A stretch of 64,000 nt of DNA from assembly GCF_000244755.1 (NCBI RefSeq), contig NZ_AHOO02000014.1:64501-128500 (forward strand), written 5' to 3'. Both the position numbers and the translations under genes were made by a program. The notes beneath the pieces are model-generated. The model was not told where the DNA came from and made no database searches. It was given only the letters and a program-made list of their open reading frames with translations. This document shows positions 8,544 to 17,853 of this stretch, one piece after another. The number at the start of each line of letters is the position of its first letter. Position 1 is the first letter of the stretch. The stretch is from Leptospira licerasiae serovar Varillal str. VAR 010 (GTDB lineage: Bacteria; Spirochaetota; Leptospiria; Leptospirales; Leptospiraceae).

Positions 8544-9833
8544 TTATAAATTCTTTAACAAAGGTTTTAATTCCAGAAGTATCTGTTCTTCAGGAATTGC
8601 TAAATCCAATTTATCCACTTTTTTAGGAATTCTTCCGGAAGAAACGTCGTCTCCGAGCGCCTTTATCTTAGCTAAGATCGCCTGGTCCGTACAATTTGAG
8701 ATAGAAATGATATTAGGCACTTCTTTTCCCCAAGAAAATTTAAGTCCTGGAGAATCCACAAAGAAGGATTCGGTAATCCCATCCCCTTCCTTGTCGATCA
8801 TCGTGTAAACCGTGGAATCTCCGGTAACTACTGTTACCTTCTTTCCTTTTAAAAAACGATCCACTTTGATCCGGGTATTCGTCATGTCCCGGTTCCAAAT
8901 ATAATAATACAATTTATCTATCTGAGAATCGATCAGTCGGTCTACAGCGGTTTTAAAAAGTTGTCCGTATTTTTTCCCAACTTCTTCTTCTCCTTTCATG
9001 AGACCATCTACTTCTCTTGGAGTGGTAGAATGTAGATAAAAGTCAGGGAGTCCGTTAGAATGATTCGTATAGAATACTTGTTCTTTTCTATCTCCCGGAT
9101 AAGGATTAGAATCTACGGAAGTATTATGCAAAAAACCTAATAGGAATTTTTTCCTTTCCTGGGTTTTAGATTTTTGCTCTTCGAATCTTGTTCTAAGAGA
9201 ACTCGTTTTAGGAGAATCTTTTCCATAAATACGTTCGGTTCTTACGTATTCGGCATATGCAGCTTTCTCGGCAGCATAGGACTTCAGAAGTTCATCATCA
9301 TATTTTAATAGAAGATCGAATTCCTTATTCTTTTCTTCCGGTTCAGAAGAAGCTCCCGCACTAACATTCGCTTTGCTTGTTTCCGCCTGGTTTGGTTCCG
9401 TTTTAGAAGTAGGTTTGGTTCTTTCCGATTCAGGTAATTTATAATATTCCTGTTCCAGTTCTTTTAATCTGGTGAACTTATAAATTTTATTTAAGTAATC
9501 CTTTTCCTTCTCCTTTACCTGGGCCGGATCGTCGAATCCGTCCTTTAAAAGGGTAAGTTGCCCTCTATCTATGATGAGTAACGTAGCTTCGGAAGTATCT
9601 CTGTTTAAATTTCTTTCCGGAAGTGCCTTACCATCCTTATCCACCAACTGAATATAATGAAACGCCACGCGATCTGTGCGGAAATCGTTGATATTGGTTA
9701 CGTCAGGAGAATTTTGCAGATCCGGAGCCGCAGATAATATTGCACCGCTTATGATCAAAAGAATAAAAACGACTAAGGTTGTACGTTTGGACCCGGACAT
9801 GTCCTTAATACTATCGGCTTTAGAAAGGGCCAA
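8544..9833 (-). CDS. Exported hypothetical protein
   Basis: Two starts are possible. TTG 9833 has a GAAAGGG site five bases upstream. ATG 9797 (MSGSKRTTLVV) has an AAGGA only one base away, so the TTG is slightly favoured. Either way a signal peptide ends near ILSAAPD, placing the protein outside the cytoplasm. Residues 120-240 are charged, coiled-coil-like and rich in Lys/Glu. The rest contains a conserved-looking block VTVVTGDSTVYTMIDKEGDG. No known domain is recognised. It is the last gene of the leftward series containing the cell-wall amidase. Confidence 0.65.
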   Translation of the reverse strand: MALSKADSIKDMSGSKRTTLVVFILLIISGAILSAAPDLQNSPDVTNINDFRTDRVAFHYIQLVDKDGKALPERNLNRDTSEATLLIIDRGQLTLLKDGFDDPAQVKEKEKDYLNKIYKFTRLKELEQEYYKLPESERTKPTSKTEPNQAETSKANVSAGASSEPEEKNKEFDLLLKYDDELLKSYAAEKAAYAEYVRTERIYGKDSPKTSSLRTRFEEQKSKTQERKKFLLGFLHNTSVDSNPYPGDRKEQVFYTNHSNGLPDFYLHSTTPREVDGLMKGEEEVGKKYGQLFKTAVDRLIDSQIDKLYYYIWNRDMTNTRIKVDRFLKGKKVTVVTGDSTVYTMIDKEGDGITESFFVDSPGLKFSWGKEVPNIISISNCTDQAILAKIKALGDDVSSGRIPKKVDKLDLAIPEEQILLELKPLLKNL

Positions 9834-9888
9834 AACAACCCTTTCGCCCAGTTAATTTAGCAGGAAAACCTAGGATAAAGTAGAAATC

Positions 9889-10650
9889 TTAAGGCTGTCT
9901 TGTGTGGGCGGAAGATAACAAATAGCTTAAACCGGGTAAATCTCCTGCTTCTCCGCCTAATCGATATTCTATCCTATTTAGATCAGGATAGTTTTCGAAT
10001 AAGGTTTTTTCGGTAGCTAAGAATGCGGAAGATAATAAGCCCAATTTTTTACGCTCTATCTCTGCAGATTTCTGTTCTTCTGTCATCTGACTTGCGTAAG
10101 TATAATCGATCCTAAATTTCATATCGGAAAGTAGATTTTCTAATGTGGACTTTCTCAGATCCAAGATCAATACATCTCCTCTTTTCCAGATAGAGATGAC
10201 TGAGTCTTGCAAGTTCGGAAGTTTTTTTAGATTTCTATATTGAGCGGAAGCATTCGGAACAGTAGGATCGAAATAACTGGACTCTCCAGCTTCTCCCACT
10301 AATGTCAAAACATCATGTCTAAAGTCTTCGCCGGTTAAGAGGACCTTTCTTTTTACAGGGAATACCTGACCTTCTCCATCTGAACCGTATATTACGATTT
10401 CTTTTCTAGGATCGAAATTAGGTAGATCGTATAAAGTAAATGGAACCAGTAGTTTTAAAGGATTTTTTCCGGCAAGGATGAAGCCTGTAAGAAATAATAA
10501 TACGATGATCCAAGAATAAGTTAAGAATAATATCCTTTTGGACTCTTTGGAATCGGCAGCTCTGGTTGCGAGCCCGAAAACCCAAGCATAGAAGGTATCC
10601 AATTGAGCAAGGAAGCGATTCCAAATTTCCTTAATCTTTTGCAAGTTCAT
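9889..10650 (-). CDS. Membrane-anchored GerMN-like protein
   Basis: The 253-residue product has one transmembrane helix at about residues 42-60 and a long extracytoplasmic part. The segments VLILDLRKSTLENLL and LATEKTLFENYPDLNRIEYRLGGE recall GerMN domains, which occur in spore and cell-wall proteins, often beside N-acetylmuramoyl amidases. The start overlaps the amidase gene by 20 bases, supporting a joint role at the peptidoglycan. The family assignment rests on pattern only. Confidence 0.6.
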   Translation of the reverse strand: MNLQKIKEIWNRFLAQLDTFYAWVFGLATRAADSKESKRILFLTYSWIIVLLFLTGFILAGKNPLKLLVPFTLYDLPNFDPRKEIVIYGSDGEGQVFPVKRKVLLTGEDFRHDVLTLVGEAGESSYFDPTVPNASAQYRNLKKLPNLQDSVISIWKRGDVLILDLRKSTLENLLSDMKFRIDYTYASQMTEEQKSAEIERKKLGLLSSAFLATEKTLFENYPDLNRIEYRLGGEAGDLPGLSYLLSSAHTRQP

Positions 10651-11722
10651 ACGCTCTCACACCTTCTAATATACTTTTGGCTAATTTCACTTGGTGAGTT
10701 TTATCGGCCAATACCTCTGATTCTTTGTTATGGGTGAGGTAACCCATTTCGACTAGGATTGCAGGCATCAAACTTCCCCTTAACACGGAAAAGTCCGCTT
10801 TCTTCACTCCTCTAGACAATATCTTTGGACCAAGGTTTTTTTTCATCTCGGATTCGACACTTCTGGCGAGAAGGCGGCTTCTTCTTTGGATCATGGAGGA
10901 CATCATTCCGGCCTGGATCTTGCCGTAGGAGCTCCCACCTTTCTTGCCGGAAATCCCGTTTTCGAATAAGGAAACTTCTCGAGCGGTCTCGGTACTAGGG
11001 GTCTGGGATAAATAATACACTTCGAATCCGTTTACATCGGAAGAGATGGAAGCATTACAATGCAAACTTACAAACAGGACCGATCCGCCCTTTTGGATCT
11101 CTTTATTTGCGATCTCTGACCTTCTTTCCAATTCTATAAACGAATCGTTGGATCTGGTCAGTATCACTCTGACTTCAGGATATACCTTATTCAGGAATTT
11201 TTTCAAAAAACGGGCCACCTGCAGGGATACTAACTTCTCTTGCATCCCTTTATCTGAAGAAGTCCCCGGGTCTTTTCCTCCATGTCCCGCATCCACTATG
11301 ATTGCGGAAAGTTTTAATCTTTCGGCCTTGGGTAATAGATCGAATACAAGTTCATCTTCTTTAAATTCGTAACTTACATCTCCGGGCAATAAACGAACGA
11401 AGATCGCCTCGACCAGATCAGGAGGAAGTAAGAAATCCTTATCTTTATAGACCACAGGTAAATTCGTTTTTTCCAAACTACCATTGATCGCATAAAAGGA
11501 AGCTCCGATCCGAAATCGTATCTCACCGGAGGCATGAGAGATAGAGCCTACCAATGTGGCAGACTCGAATTTGGATTGTAGTCCCGGGATCTTTTTATGG
11601 ATCTCTTCGAAGGAAACGTATCCGTTCTTGCCGATGGTTTGTATCCTAGATTCGGCAAAAACAGGTGCGCTAAAGATTAAAAAGAATCCTAACCCCCAAA
11701 GAAGGATTTGATCCTTGTCCAA
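10631..11722 (-). CDS. N-acetylmuramoyl-L-alanine amidase (Amidase_3)
   Basis: This is a zinc amidase that cuts the bond between N-acetylmuramic acid and the stem peptide, likely for daughter-cell separation. A signal peptide ends near PVFAES, and residues 25-135 form a lead domain. The catalytic domain shows the zinc ligands H147 (DAGHGGKDPG), E162 (GMQEKLVSL) and H221 (SLHCNAS), with the catalytic E325 (ILVEMGYLTH). All expected residues are present. Its start overlaps the helicase end by 34 bases and its end overlaps the next gene by 20, so the cluster is tightly coupled. Confidence 0.92.
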   Translation of the reverse strand: MDKDQILLWGLGFFLIFSAPVFAESRIQTIGKNGYVSFEEIHKKIPGLQSKFESATLVGSISHASGEIRFRIGASFYAINGSLEKTNLPVVYKDKDFLLPPDLVEAIFVRLLPGDVSYEFKEDELVFDLLPKAERLKLSAIIVDAGHGGKDPGTSSDKGMQEKLVSLQVARFLKKFLNKVYPEVRVILTRSNDSFIELERRSEIANKEIQKGGSVLFVSLHCNASISSDVNGFEVYYLSQTPSTETAREVSLFENGISGKKGGSSYGKIQAGMMSSMIQRRSRLLARSVESEMKKNLGPKILSRGVKKADFSVLRGSLMPAILVEMGYLTHNKESEVLADKTHQVKLAKSILEGVRAYELAKD

Positions 11723-13359
11723 ATTGATCCCTTCTTCTTATCTGATGATCTTTTAGAATCGTTTATATCGAATAGATTACGTTTGCTCTTATCGTAATTC
11801 GATTTTTGTTTTTTATTCTCGTGATTTTGATGATTTGGAGAATGTTGTTTTTGGAAATCGGAACGTTGTTTTCCTTTCTTCTGGTTCTGATTTTTCTGGT
11901 TTCTATCTTTACGAGAGCCATTGGAGCCGAACACGCTGTCCGCTTTTTGTAAAAACTCTTGGGCTTCTTGGATAGCGGCTTCCGGTCTTTTTTTGTGACC
12001 ACCGTTCTGCTTGGCCGGTCGAGAATCTCTGTTAAAATCTTTTTTGCGATCTCCAGATTCTCTATTCCAGTTTTTCTCCCCTCTTTGATTCCCGCCGTTA
12101 CCGTTACGTTGGAAATCACCCCTTTGTTTTTTGGGACCTCTGTCTCTTCCTTGGTTTCTATTCCCATTTCTTTCGACAGGAGCATTGTCAAACGCATCTC
12201 CACCTATAAAAACTTGGAACTCACCTGCAGGGAATGTAAGCGCTTCTTCGTGGACAGGAAGAACATCTATCTTTTGTTTCAGATATTTTTCTATCTTCTC
12301 TAATTCTACGTAATCAGATTCGGAGCAGAAGCTGATGGACTTGCCGACTCTTCCCGCTCTTGCAGTTCTTCCGATCCTATGCACATAGTTCTCGGTGTCT
12401 TGAGGAAGATCGAAATTAAAAACTACTTCGATATTTTCGACGTCGATGCCGCGACTTGCAACATCGGTCGCGACCATAAACTTGAACTTTCCGGATTTAA
12501 AATCCCTCATCAGTCTAAGTCTTTTTTTCTGGTCTAGGTCGGAAGAGATCCCTGTGATAGGAATTCCATATTTTCTGAGAGAATAGACTATTTTAGGAAT
12601 ATTCGCTTTAAAATTTGTGAATATAATTCCTTGTCCTTCCAGTTCTTCGGCAAGGATAGAGTTCACCATATAAGGTAACTTCTCCTCTCTTCCCAAATGA
12701 ACCAGTTTTTGGTCGATCCTTTCCGTAATGAGTTTATCCGGATTGATCTGTATCTCCACAGGCTCGTTCATAAAACGATATGCAAGACGCATAACTTCGA
12801 CCGAGAGAGTTGCGGAGAAAAGTAAGGTTTGTTTTCTATTCTTACATTTATGAAGAAGCCAACGTATATCGTATATGAAACCCATATCTAACATACGATC
12901 CGCTTCGTCCAGAATGAAGAACTCTACCTTTTCTAGATCGGCGCTTCCGCTTCTTGCTAGGTCGATCAATCTTCCCGGAGTAGCAACGATAAGGCCGTTG
13001 AGTCCGTTTAGATCTCTGTTCTGGACTTTATAGTCCGTTCCGCCGATAATCGGGACAACTCTGTAGTCCGTATATTTCAGCAACTTTTCGGCTTCTTCCG
13101 AAATTTGGATCACTAACTCTCTAGTTGGAGCAAGGATCAGAGTGCTGACTCCTTGCATTCCTCTTGTCAAGATGGAGTGAATGGTAGGCACCAAGAATGC
13201 CACAGTCTTGCCGGTCCCTGTTTGAGCTAAACCGGTTACATCCCTACCTTCTATTCCGGGAGGGATTGCTTTTTCTTGTATTGGAGTGAGCTCGGTAAAT
13301 CCTGCTTCTTGGATTGCTTTTTGCAGGTTAGGCTCTAGATTTAATTCTTCGAATTTCAT
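11689..13359 (-). CDS. DEAD-box RNA helicase
   Basis: The 556-residue protein has all the superfamily 2 motifs in order: a Q-motif with LTPIQEKAI, Walker A AQTGTGKT (45-52), PTREL, DEAD (151-154), SAT in LLFSATL, and HRIGRTAR near residue 335. It should unwind or remodel RNA with ATP. The tail after about residue 375 is low-complexity, rich in Asn, Gln, Lys, Arg and Gly, as in many helicases that bind structured RNA or condense. It is close to RhlE/CshA types, but the exact orthologue is uncertain. Its ATG overlaps the stop of the upstream methyltransferase. Confidence 0.92.
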   Translation of the reverse strand: MKFEELNLEPNLQKAIQEAGFTELTPIQEKAIPPGIEGRDVTGLAQTGTGKTVAFLVPTIHSILTRGMQGVSTLILAPTRELVIQISEEAEKLLKYTDYRVVPIIGGTDYKVQNRDLNGLNGLIVATPGRLIDLARSGSADLEKVEFFILDEADRMLDMGFIYDIRWLLHKCKNRKQTLLFSATLSVEVMRLAYRFMNEPVEIQINPDKLITERIDQKLVHLGREEKLPYMVNSILAEELEGQGIIFTNFKANIPKIVYSLRKYGIPITGISSDLDQKKRLRLMRDFKSGKFKFMVATDVASRGIDVENIEVVFNFDLPQDTENYVHRIGRTARAGRVGKSISFCSESDYVELEKIEKYLKQKIDVLPVHEEALTFPAGEFQVFIGGDAFDNAPVERNGNRNQGRDRGPKKQRGDFQRNGNGGNQRGEKNWNRESGDRKKDFNRDSRPAKQNGGHKKRPEAAIQEAQEFLQKADSVFGSNGSRKDRNQKNQNQKKGKQRSDFQKQHSPNHQNHENKKQKSNYDKSKRNLFDINDSKRSSDKKKGSIWTRIKSFFGG

Positions 13360-14156
13360 ATTTTTTTAATCGCGATTGAGTGGAATGTGTCGGCGTAGCA
13401 GGAGAGGTTTGCGTAGCGAACAAAGAGCCGATGTGTCAGGTATTTGCCTTTCCATCCCTTGTCTCTATTAGGGTGGTATGACATTGGTTTCCTATATACC
13501 GTGACGAGACCGTACATTTTCAACATTTTTTTCAGAGAATCGGGTGAGTAATCCCAAAAATGGTCCGACGGATGAGTACGAAACCATTCTTCAGGATTAG
13601 TTTGAAAAGAAGGTCCATTCAATGAAGGAAGACCTAAGAATAAGAGCCCGCCCGGCTTTAACAATTTGTTGATCCTATCGAAAACAAGCTCCGCATTCGG
13701 AAAATGTTCTATTACAAAAAACGCACAGACCGCATCGAAAGTTTCCTTGGGAAAAATGGAGTCGTCCAAAAAAGAACCGGAGATAACATCCAAACCTAAT
13801 TTATCTTTGGAATACTCCGCTTCCGTGGAGGAAAGCTCCAGACCTTTGACTTTATATCCCTTCTTCTCCGCTTCGGATAAAAAGAAGCCTGCTGCAGATC
13901 CGATCTCGAAAAGAGTTTTTCCTTTCGGATCTTGGAATGCGCTCATCATTTCTAAACGTGCCTTAGCTAAATTTCTAAGCTGAGGTTCATCCTCATAGTA
14001 GGTCTTTTTGTACTGATTCTTGTATTCTTCCTGAAAATAGGAATCTTCGTAATGCCTTTCCTTTGCCAATTTATAGAAATGGACCCCCGTGCGACGGCAT
14101 ACCATATAGGCTTCCGGATATTCTGGGTGAGGTTCCAATTCGAGTATTGAGGACAT
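13356..14156 (-). CDS. Class I SAM-dependent methyltransferase
   Basis: The 266-residue product has the Rossmann motif I LFEIGSAAGFFLSEA at about residues 83-97, an acidic motif II (VKGLELSS), and FDAVCAFFVIEHFPN as post-motif segments, then LKPGGLLFLGLPSLNG. The closest general type is UbiE/Methyltransf_11-like, with a preceding 75-residue region. The substrate is unknown. It starts the leftward operon: its TGA overlaps the helicase ATG (ATGA), and no gene lies just upstream on its strand. Confidence 0.8.
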   Translation of the reverse strand: MSSILELEPHPEYPEAYMVCRRTGVHFYKLAKERHYEDSYFQEEYKNQYKKTYYEDEPQLRNLAKARLEMMSAFQDPKGKTLFEIGSAAGFFLSEAEKKGYKVKGLELSSTEAEYSKDKLGLDVISGSFLDDSIFPKETFDAVCAFFVIEHFPNAELVFDRINKLLKPGGLLFLGLPSLNGPSFQTNPEEWFRTHPSDHFWDYSPDSLKKMLKMYGLVTVYRKPMSYHPNRDKGWKGKYLTHRLFVRYANLSCYADTFHSIAIKKI

Positions 14157-14293
14157 GCTTGCCTACAAGAAGCTTGTCATAAAGTCTTCCCTACGTAAAG
14201 GAAAATCCCCGGGCCTGGAACGAAATACGTGCTTGAAAAAACGAGAAACCATCCAGGAATAGAAGAGAAACGGGAAAAGGAACCCCTCATAGA

Positions 14294-14752
14294 ATGAGCA
14301 TACTCGAAAAAATCAAATCCCTTGGGTTGGAACTCCCACCTGCGCCTAAGGCGATTGCAGCTTATATACCTGCCATACAAACAGGAAATCTAGTATTCAC
14401 TTCCGGTCAATTGCCCCTCCAAGACGGCAAGCTCATGCTTACAGGAACCCTGGGCGTCGGACTGTCCGTTGACGATGTAAAGGCCGCCGCCGAGCAAGCT
14501 GCATTGAACGGACTTGCGGCAATTGCGGGAGTGATTGGAGATCTGGACAAAATAAAAAGTATCGTAAAGATCGGAGTATTCGTAGCTTCCAGTCCTGATT
14601 TTACGGAACAACATCTAGTCGCAAATCATGCATCCAATCTGCTCTTAAGTATTTTCGGAGAAGCAGGACGTCATGCGCGCTTTGCAGTGGGAAATTCCGC
14701 TCTTCCATTAGGAGCTCCTTTAGAAGTTGAAATGACGGTTTCCTTAGGATGA
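14294..14752 (+). CDS. RidA family protein
   Basis: The 152-residue protein matches the YjgF/YER057c/UK114 family in its longer Atu1372-like form: FTSGQLPLQDG, an AAEQAALNGLAAIAGVIGDL segment, VGVFVA-type strand (KIGVFVASSPDF) and RHARFAVGNSALPLGAPLEVEM near the end. Family members hydrolyse reactive enamine/imine intermediates from PLP enzymes. The usual active-site Arg is represented by RHARFAVG. An AGGAAC-like site precedes the ATG. It overlaps the following membrane gene by four bases. Confidence 0.85.
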   Translation: MSILEKIKSLGLELPPAPKAIAAYIPAIQTGNLVFTSGQLPLQDGKLMLTGTLGVGLSVDDVKAAAEQAALNGLAAIAGVIGDLDKIKSIVKIGVFVASSPDFTEQHLVANHASNLLLSIFGEAGRHARFAVGNSALPLGAPLEVEMTVSLG

Positions 14753-15321
14753 TAAAAAATCTACTCAGAGATCTAAGTTTAGCCTTGCCTGCGACATCCG
14801 TAGTTTTAAACGGATGGAAAAGATTTCTCTCCCAACTTTTAGGAAGATTTATAGAATTCTATTCCGAAAAAAGCGGAAAGGAAAAGTTGATCTTTGTTTT
14901 GGCACTTCTGCAGTTGTTCTTTAGTTTAGGAAGCTGGATCAACTACTCCATCAATCTAGGAGTAGAATCAGGGCAGGATCTAATTTCCAAACTAGGCAGC
15001 TTTTTCGGAATAGAACCTATCCGCAGCGGTTTAGAAGAAGTGAATGTAAGGACCGCAGCCAATATATTTTTTATCATCCCTTGCTTTTTGACATTCTTTT
15101 TCGGCGGTTTTTGGAGAAGTGAGTGGGTCGGCAAAACGATTGTGGTCCTCCAAGGATTTTCAGGGATATTATTATTACTCGGGATCTTATTGCCGGATGT
15201 ATTCTTTGTAAGTTTTATTAGAGACCAAGACTATTATTATAATTTCAACTTTTACGCATTCTGTTCTTTTTGGGCATTAACTACAATCTCCTCCCTAACA
15301 TTGTGGAATTCTAAACTTTAA
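14749..15321 (+). CDS. Hypothetical four-helix membrane protein
   Basis: This 190-residue protein has about four hydrophobic segments (around 45-65, 100-120, 130-150 and 165-185) and no recognised domain. It begins four bases inside ridA and ends eight bases before modB, so it sits within a rightward run leading to the molybdate transporter. A role in transport or metal handling is possible only by position. Confidence 0.65.
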   Translation: MIKNLLRDLSLALPATSVVLNGWKRFLSQLLGRFIEFYSEKSGKEKLIFVLALLQLFFSLGSWINYSINLGVESGQDLISKLGSFFGIEPIRSGLEEVNVRTAANIFFIIPCFLTFFFGGFWRSEWVGKTIVVLQGFSGILLLLGILLPDVFFVSFIRDQDYYYNFNFYAFCSFWALTTISSLTLWNSKL

Positions 15322-15329
15322 GCAGCCTG

Positions 15330-16010
15330 ATGGATACTTTCGACTGGAACTCCATCAGACATCCTCTAATTCTCACACTTAAGGTAACATTCTTCTCCAC
15401 ATTCTTTGCCGCTTTACTCGGAATATTTTTCGCTTATTGGATGTCCAAGTTACGATTTTTCGGAAGGGCATTTGCAGACGCAGTTTTGACTTTGCCTATG
15501 GTGCTTCCTCCCACAGTACTCGGATATTATCTATTGGTCGTATTCGGTAAAAAAGGAATAATAGGCCATTTCCTTGCAGAACAATTCCATTATTCTATAT
15601 TATTTAATTTGCATGGAGCCGTTTTAGCTTCTACAATCGTTTCCTTTCCTTTGGTTTATAGATCCGCAAAAGCTGCCTTCGAAGACCTCGACCCGGAATA
15701 CGAAGAGATCGCTCTCACTTTGGGAAAATCCAAATGGGAAACTTTTTTAACCGTGATACTTCCGCTTTCCTGGAGAGGAATATTAGCAGGATCTATGATG
15801 GCATACGCAAGAGGAATGGGAGAATTCGGGGCCACATTAATGATCGCAGGAAACATTCCTGAAAAAACGCAAACGATCGCACTTGCAATTTATGATTCAG
15901 TTCAATCGGGAAAAGACGAATTCTCCATGGTCTTAGTATTCGTTGCATCAGTCACTTGCGTATTGGTATTGACAGTTTCCGGGATCTTACTTAAAAAATC
16001 TCATTGGTAA
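15330..16010 (+). CDS. modB: Molybdate ABC transporter permease
   Basis: The inner-membrane permease of the molybdate importer has 226 residues and about five membrane helices. It carries the binding-protein-dependent transport signature EEIALTLGKSKWETFLTVILP and the ModB-type GMGEFGATLMIAGNIP segment, which identifies the family well. It works with ModA and ModC encoded immediately downstream. The gene order permease, binding protein, ATPase differs from the more common modA-modB-modC. Confidence 0.92.
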   Translation: MDTFDWNSIRHPLILTLKVTFFSTFFAALLGIFFAYWMSKLRFFGRAFADAVLTLPMVLPPTVLGYYLLVVFGKKGIIGHFLAEQFHYSILFNLHGAVLASTIVSFPLVYRSAKAAFEDLDPEYEEIALTLGKSKWETFLTVILPLSWRGILAGSMMAYARGMGEFGATLMIAGNIPEKTQTIALAIYDSVQSGKDEFSMVLVFVASVTCVLVLTVSGILLKKSHW

Positions 16011-16023
16011 GAACAGGATACGA

Positions 16024-16788
16024 ATGATCAAAAGAATATATATTTTACTTCCTTTTTTACTTCTGCTCATCCAGTTCCCTTCTTACACTCAAGAAGAGGA
16101 AAAAGAGATCACAATCTCCGCCGCTTCTAGCTTAACCGATGTGCTCAAAGAACTTGGAACAACATTCAAACAGAAAACAGGGATCAAAGCGGTATTTAAT
16201 TTCGGATCTTCGGGAAGTTTATACCAACAGATCGAAAAAGGAGCACCTGTAGATGTTTTTATTTCTGCAGACCAAGACATCGTAGACAAAGGGATCAAGG
16301 CAAAGGTTTTAGAATCTTCTTCAAAAGCGATGTTGCTCAAAAATACTTTGGTACTCATCCAACCTAAGAGCAGCAAACTTAAAATCAAAAAATTAGAAGA
16401 CTTACAATCGTCTGAGATCAAAAAGATTGCGATCGGAAATCCAAGTTCTGTGCCGGCAGGAAAATACGCCGAAGAAGTTTTGGCCAAAAATCATTTAAAC
16501 ATTTCTCTGAAAGAAAAATTCATCCCTGCAGAAAACGTAAGGCAGGTATTGGACTATGTGGGAAGAGAAGAAGTAGAAGCCGGATTCGTATACATCACAG
16601 ATGCTGCCGTCGCAGAATCTAAGGTTAAGGTTTCGTTGACCTTAAGCGGACACAGACCTATCTTATATCCGGGAATTTTAGTGACCGGAACCAAAAATCC
16701 GGAAGAAGCAAAATCATTTCTGGAATTCTTAAAAAGATCTCCGGAAGCAAAAGAAACATTCCTAAAATATAAGTTTATACTTCCTTAA
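16024..16788 (+). CDS. modA: Molybdate-binding periplasmic protein
   Basis: This 254-residue solute-binding protein has a signal peptide (about residues 1-22, ending near SYTQEE). ModA hallmarks follow: ITISAASSLTDVLKELG, FNFGSSGSLYQQIEKGAPVDVFISAD, and GNPSSVPAGKYAEEVL, which contribute the serines that hold the oxyanion. Molybdate is most likely, though tungstate is possible. Its stop overlaps the modC start by one base, indicating coupling. Confidence 0.93.
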   Translation: MIKRIYILLPFLLLLIQFPSYTQEEEKEITISAASSLTDVLKELGTTFKQKTGIKAVFNFGSSGSLYQQIEKGAPVDVFISADQDIVDKGIKAKVLESSSKAMLLKNTLVLIQPKSSKLKIKKLEDLQSSEIKKIAIGNPSSVPAGKYAEEVLAKNHLNISLKEKFIPAENVRQVLDYVGREEVEAGFVYITDAAVAESKVKVSLTLSGHRPILYPGILVTGTKNPEEAKSFLEFLKRSPEAKETFLKYKFILP

Positions 16789-17459
16789 TGTCTTTAACCG
16801 TAGATATCCGAAAAAAACTTTCCGATGGAAATCGAAAATTCGAGCTGGATGTGCGGTTTGAATTTTCGGGAGAATTTCAGGTATTGTACGGTCCTTCTGG
16901 AGCGGGAAAAAGTCTCACCTTACGTGCATTAGCCGGTTTATTAAAACCGGATTCGGGAAAGATATCTTTCGAAAACATAGTATATTTCGATTCTTCTTTT
17001 AAAAAATATATTCCCCCTCAAAAAAGAAATTTAGGATATGTTCCCCAAAGTTATGGGCTCTTTCCTCATTTAACAGCCAGAAAAAATATTGAATTTGGAT
17101 TAAACGGTTTCTTTCGCACTTTGAGTAAAAAAAACAAGGAAACTGTTTCTTATTTGATGAATTTATTCGAGATAGAGGAAACTTCGGAAAGTTATCCGAA
17201 ACATCTATCTGGCGGACAAAAACAAAGAGTGGCGATTGCAAGAGCGCTCGCCAGAGATCCTAAAATTTTACTTTTAGATGAGCCATTTACGGCGCTTCAT
17301 ACGGACCTAAGACAAAAGATGAGAGAAGAGTTAAAAAGTCTAAGAGAGAAGATCAATATGCCCATTCTTTTGATCTCTCACGATCCAAAAGATCTGGAAT
17401 ATTTCGGGACTAACGCTCTTTATATGGAAGACGGAAAAATCGTCAGCAATCGTCCTTAA
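16788..17459 (+). CDS. modC: Molybdate ABC transporter ATPase (short form)
   Basis: The ATPase of the importer has Walker A GPSGAGKS, the signature LSGGQKQR and Walker B ILLLDEPF. At 223 residues it stops after the nucleotide-binding domain, so the C-terminal molybdate-sensing TOBE (Mop) domain of longer ModC proteins is absent. The D-loop reads TALH rather than the usual SALD, an unusual change at a dimer-interface residue. Its stop overlaps the convergent sufT-like gene by four bases. Confidence 0.9.
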   Translation: MSLTVDIRKKLSDGNRKFELDVRFEFSGEFQVLYGPSGAGKSLTLRALAGLLKPDSGKISFENIVYFDSSFKKYIPPQKRNLGYVPQSYGLFPHLTARKNIEFGLNGFFRTLSKKNKETVSYLMNLFEIEETSESYPKHLSGGQKQRVAIARALARDPKILLLDEPFTALHTDLRQKMREELKSLREKINMPILLISHDPKDLEYFGTNALYMEDGKIVSNRP

Positions 17460-17788
17460 TAATCGAAAATCCCAAGATCCATTTTGGCTTCTTCCGAAGC
17501 CATAGCTCTAGGGTCCCATTTAGGTGTCCAAACTACTTCCACTTCTACAGAGTTGATCCCTTCTACCCTAAGGGCGTTGTCTTGGATCTCTTGCTTCATT
17601 TGAGGACCTGCGGGACAAGCCATAGAAGTATAAGTCATTTCGATCTTTGCCTTATCACCTTCTACTTGGATCTTATAGATCAGACCTAACTCCGCCACGG
17701 AGATCCCGATCTCCGGATCTTCTACCCTATGGATCTCAGCATAGACCCTTTTCTCGATCTCTTGAGTTGGTTGTTCTAATAATTGCAT
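17456..17788 (-). CDS. SufT-like MIP18 family Fe-S assembly factor
   Basis: The 110-residue DUF59/MIP18 protein has the family signature [17 protein letters not shown], then [14 protein letters not shown] with the conserved cysteine, and [20 protein letters not shown] at the end. Such proteins help mature or deliver Fe-S clusters; the suf-linked form is called SufT. It lies about 3 kb from the suf operon and on the same strand, but unrelated genes intervene. It is convergent with modC. Confidence 0.85.
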   Translation of the reverse strand: MQLLEQPTQEIEKRVYAEIHRVEDPEIGISVAELGLIYKIQVEGDKAKIEMTYTSMACPAGPQMKQEIQDNALRVEGINSVEVEVVWTPKWDPRAMASEEAKMDLGIFDY

Positions 17789-17853
17789 CTAACAATTAGT
17801 CTACCGGAACAGCGACTTCGTGTAAAGAATTTTAAGGACCTTCTTATTTTCGA

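Noticed and set aside
11763..12203. Long open frame inside the helicase tail in another frame
   Set aside because: It overlaps the low-complexity Asn/Lys-rich tail of the helicase; the composition bias keeps the shifted frame open.
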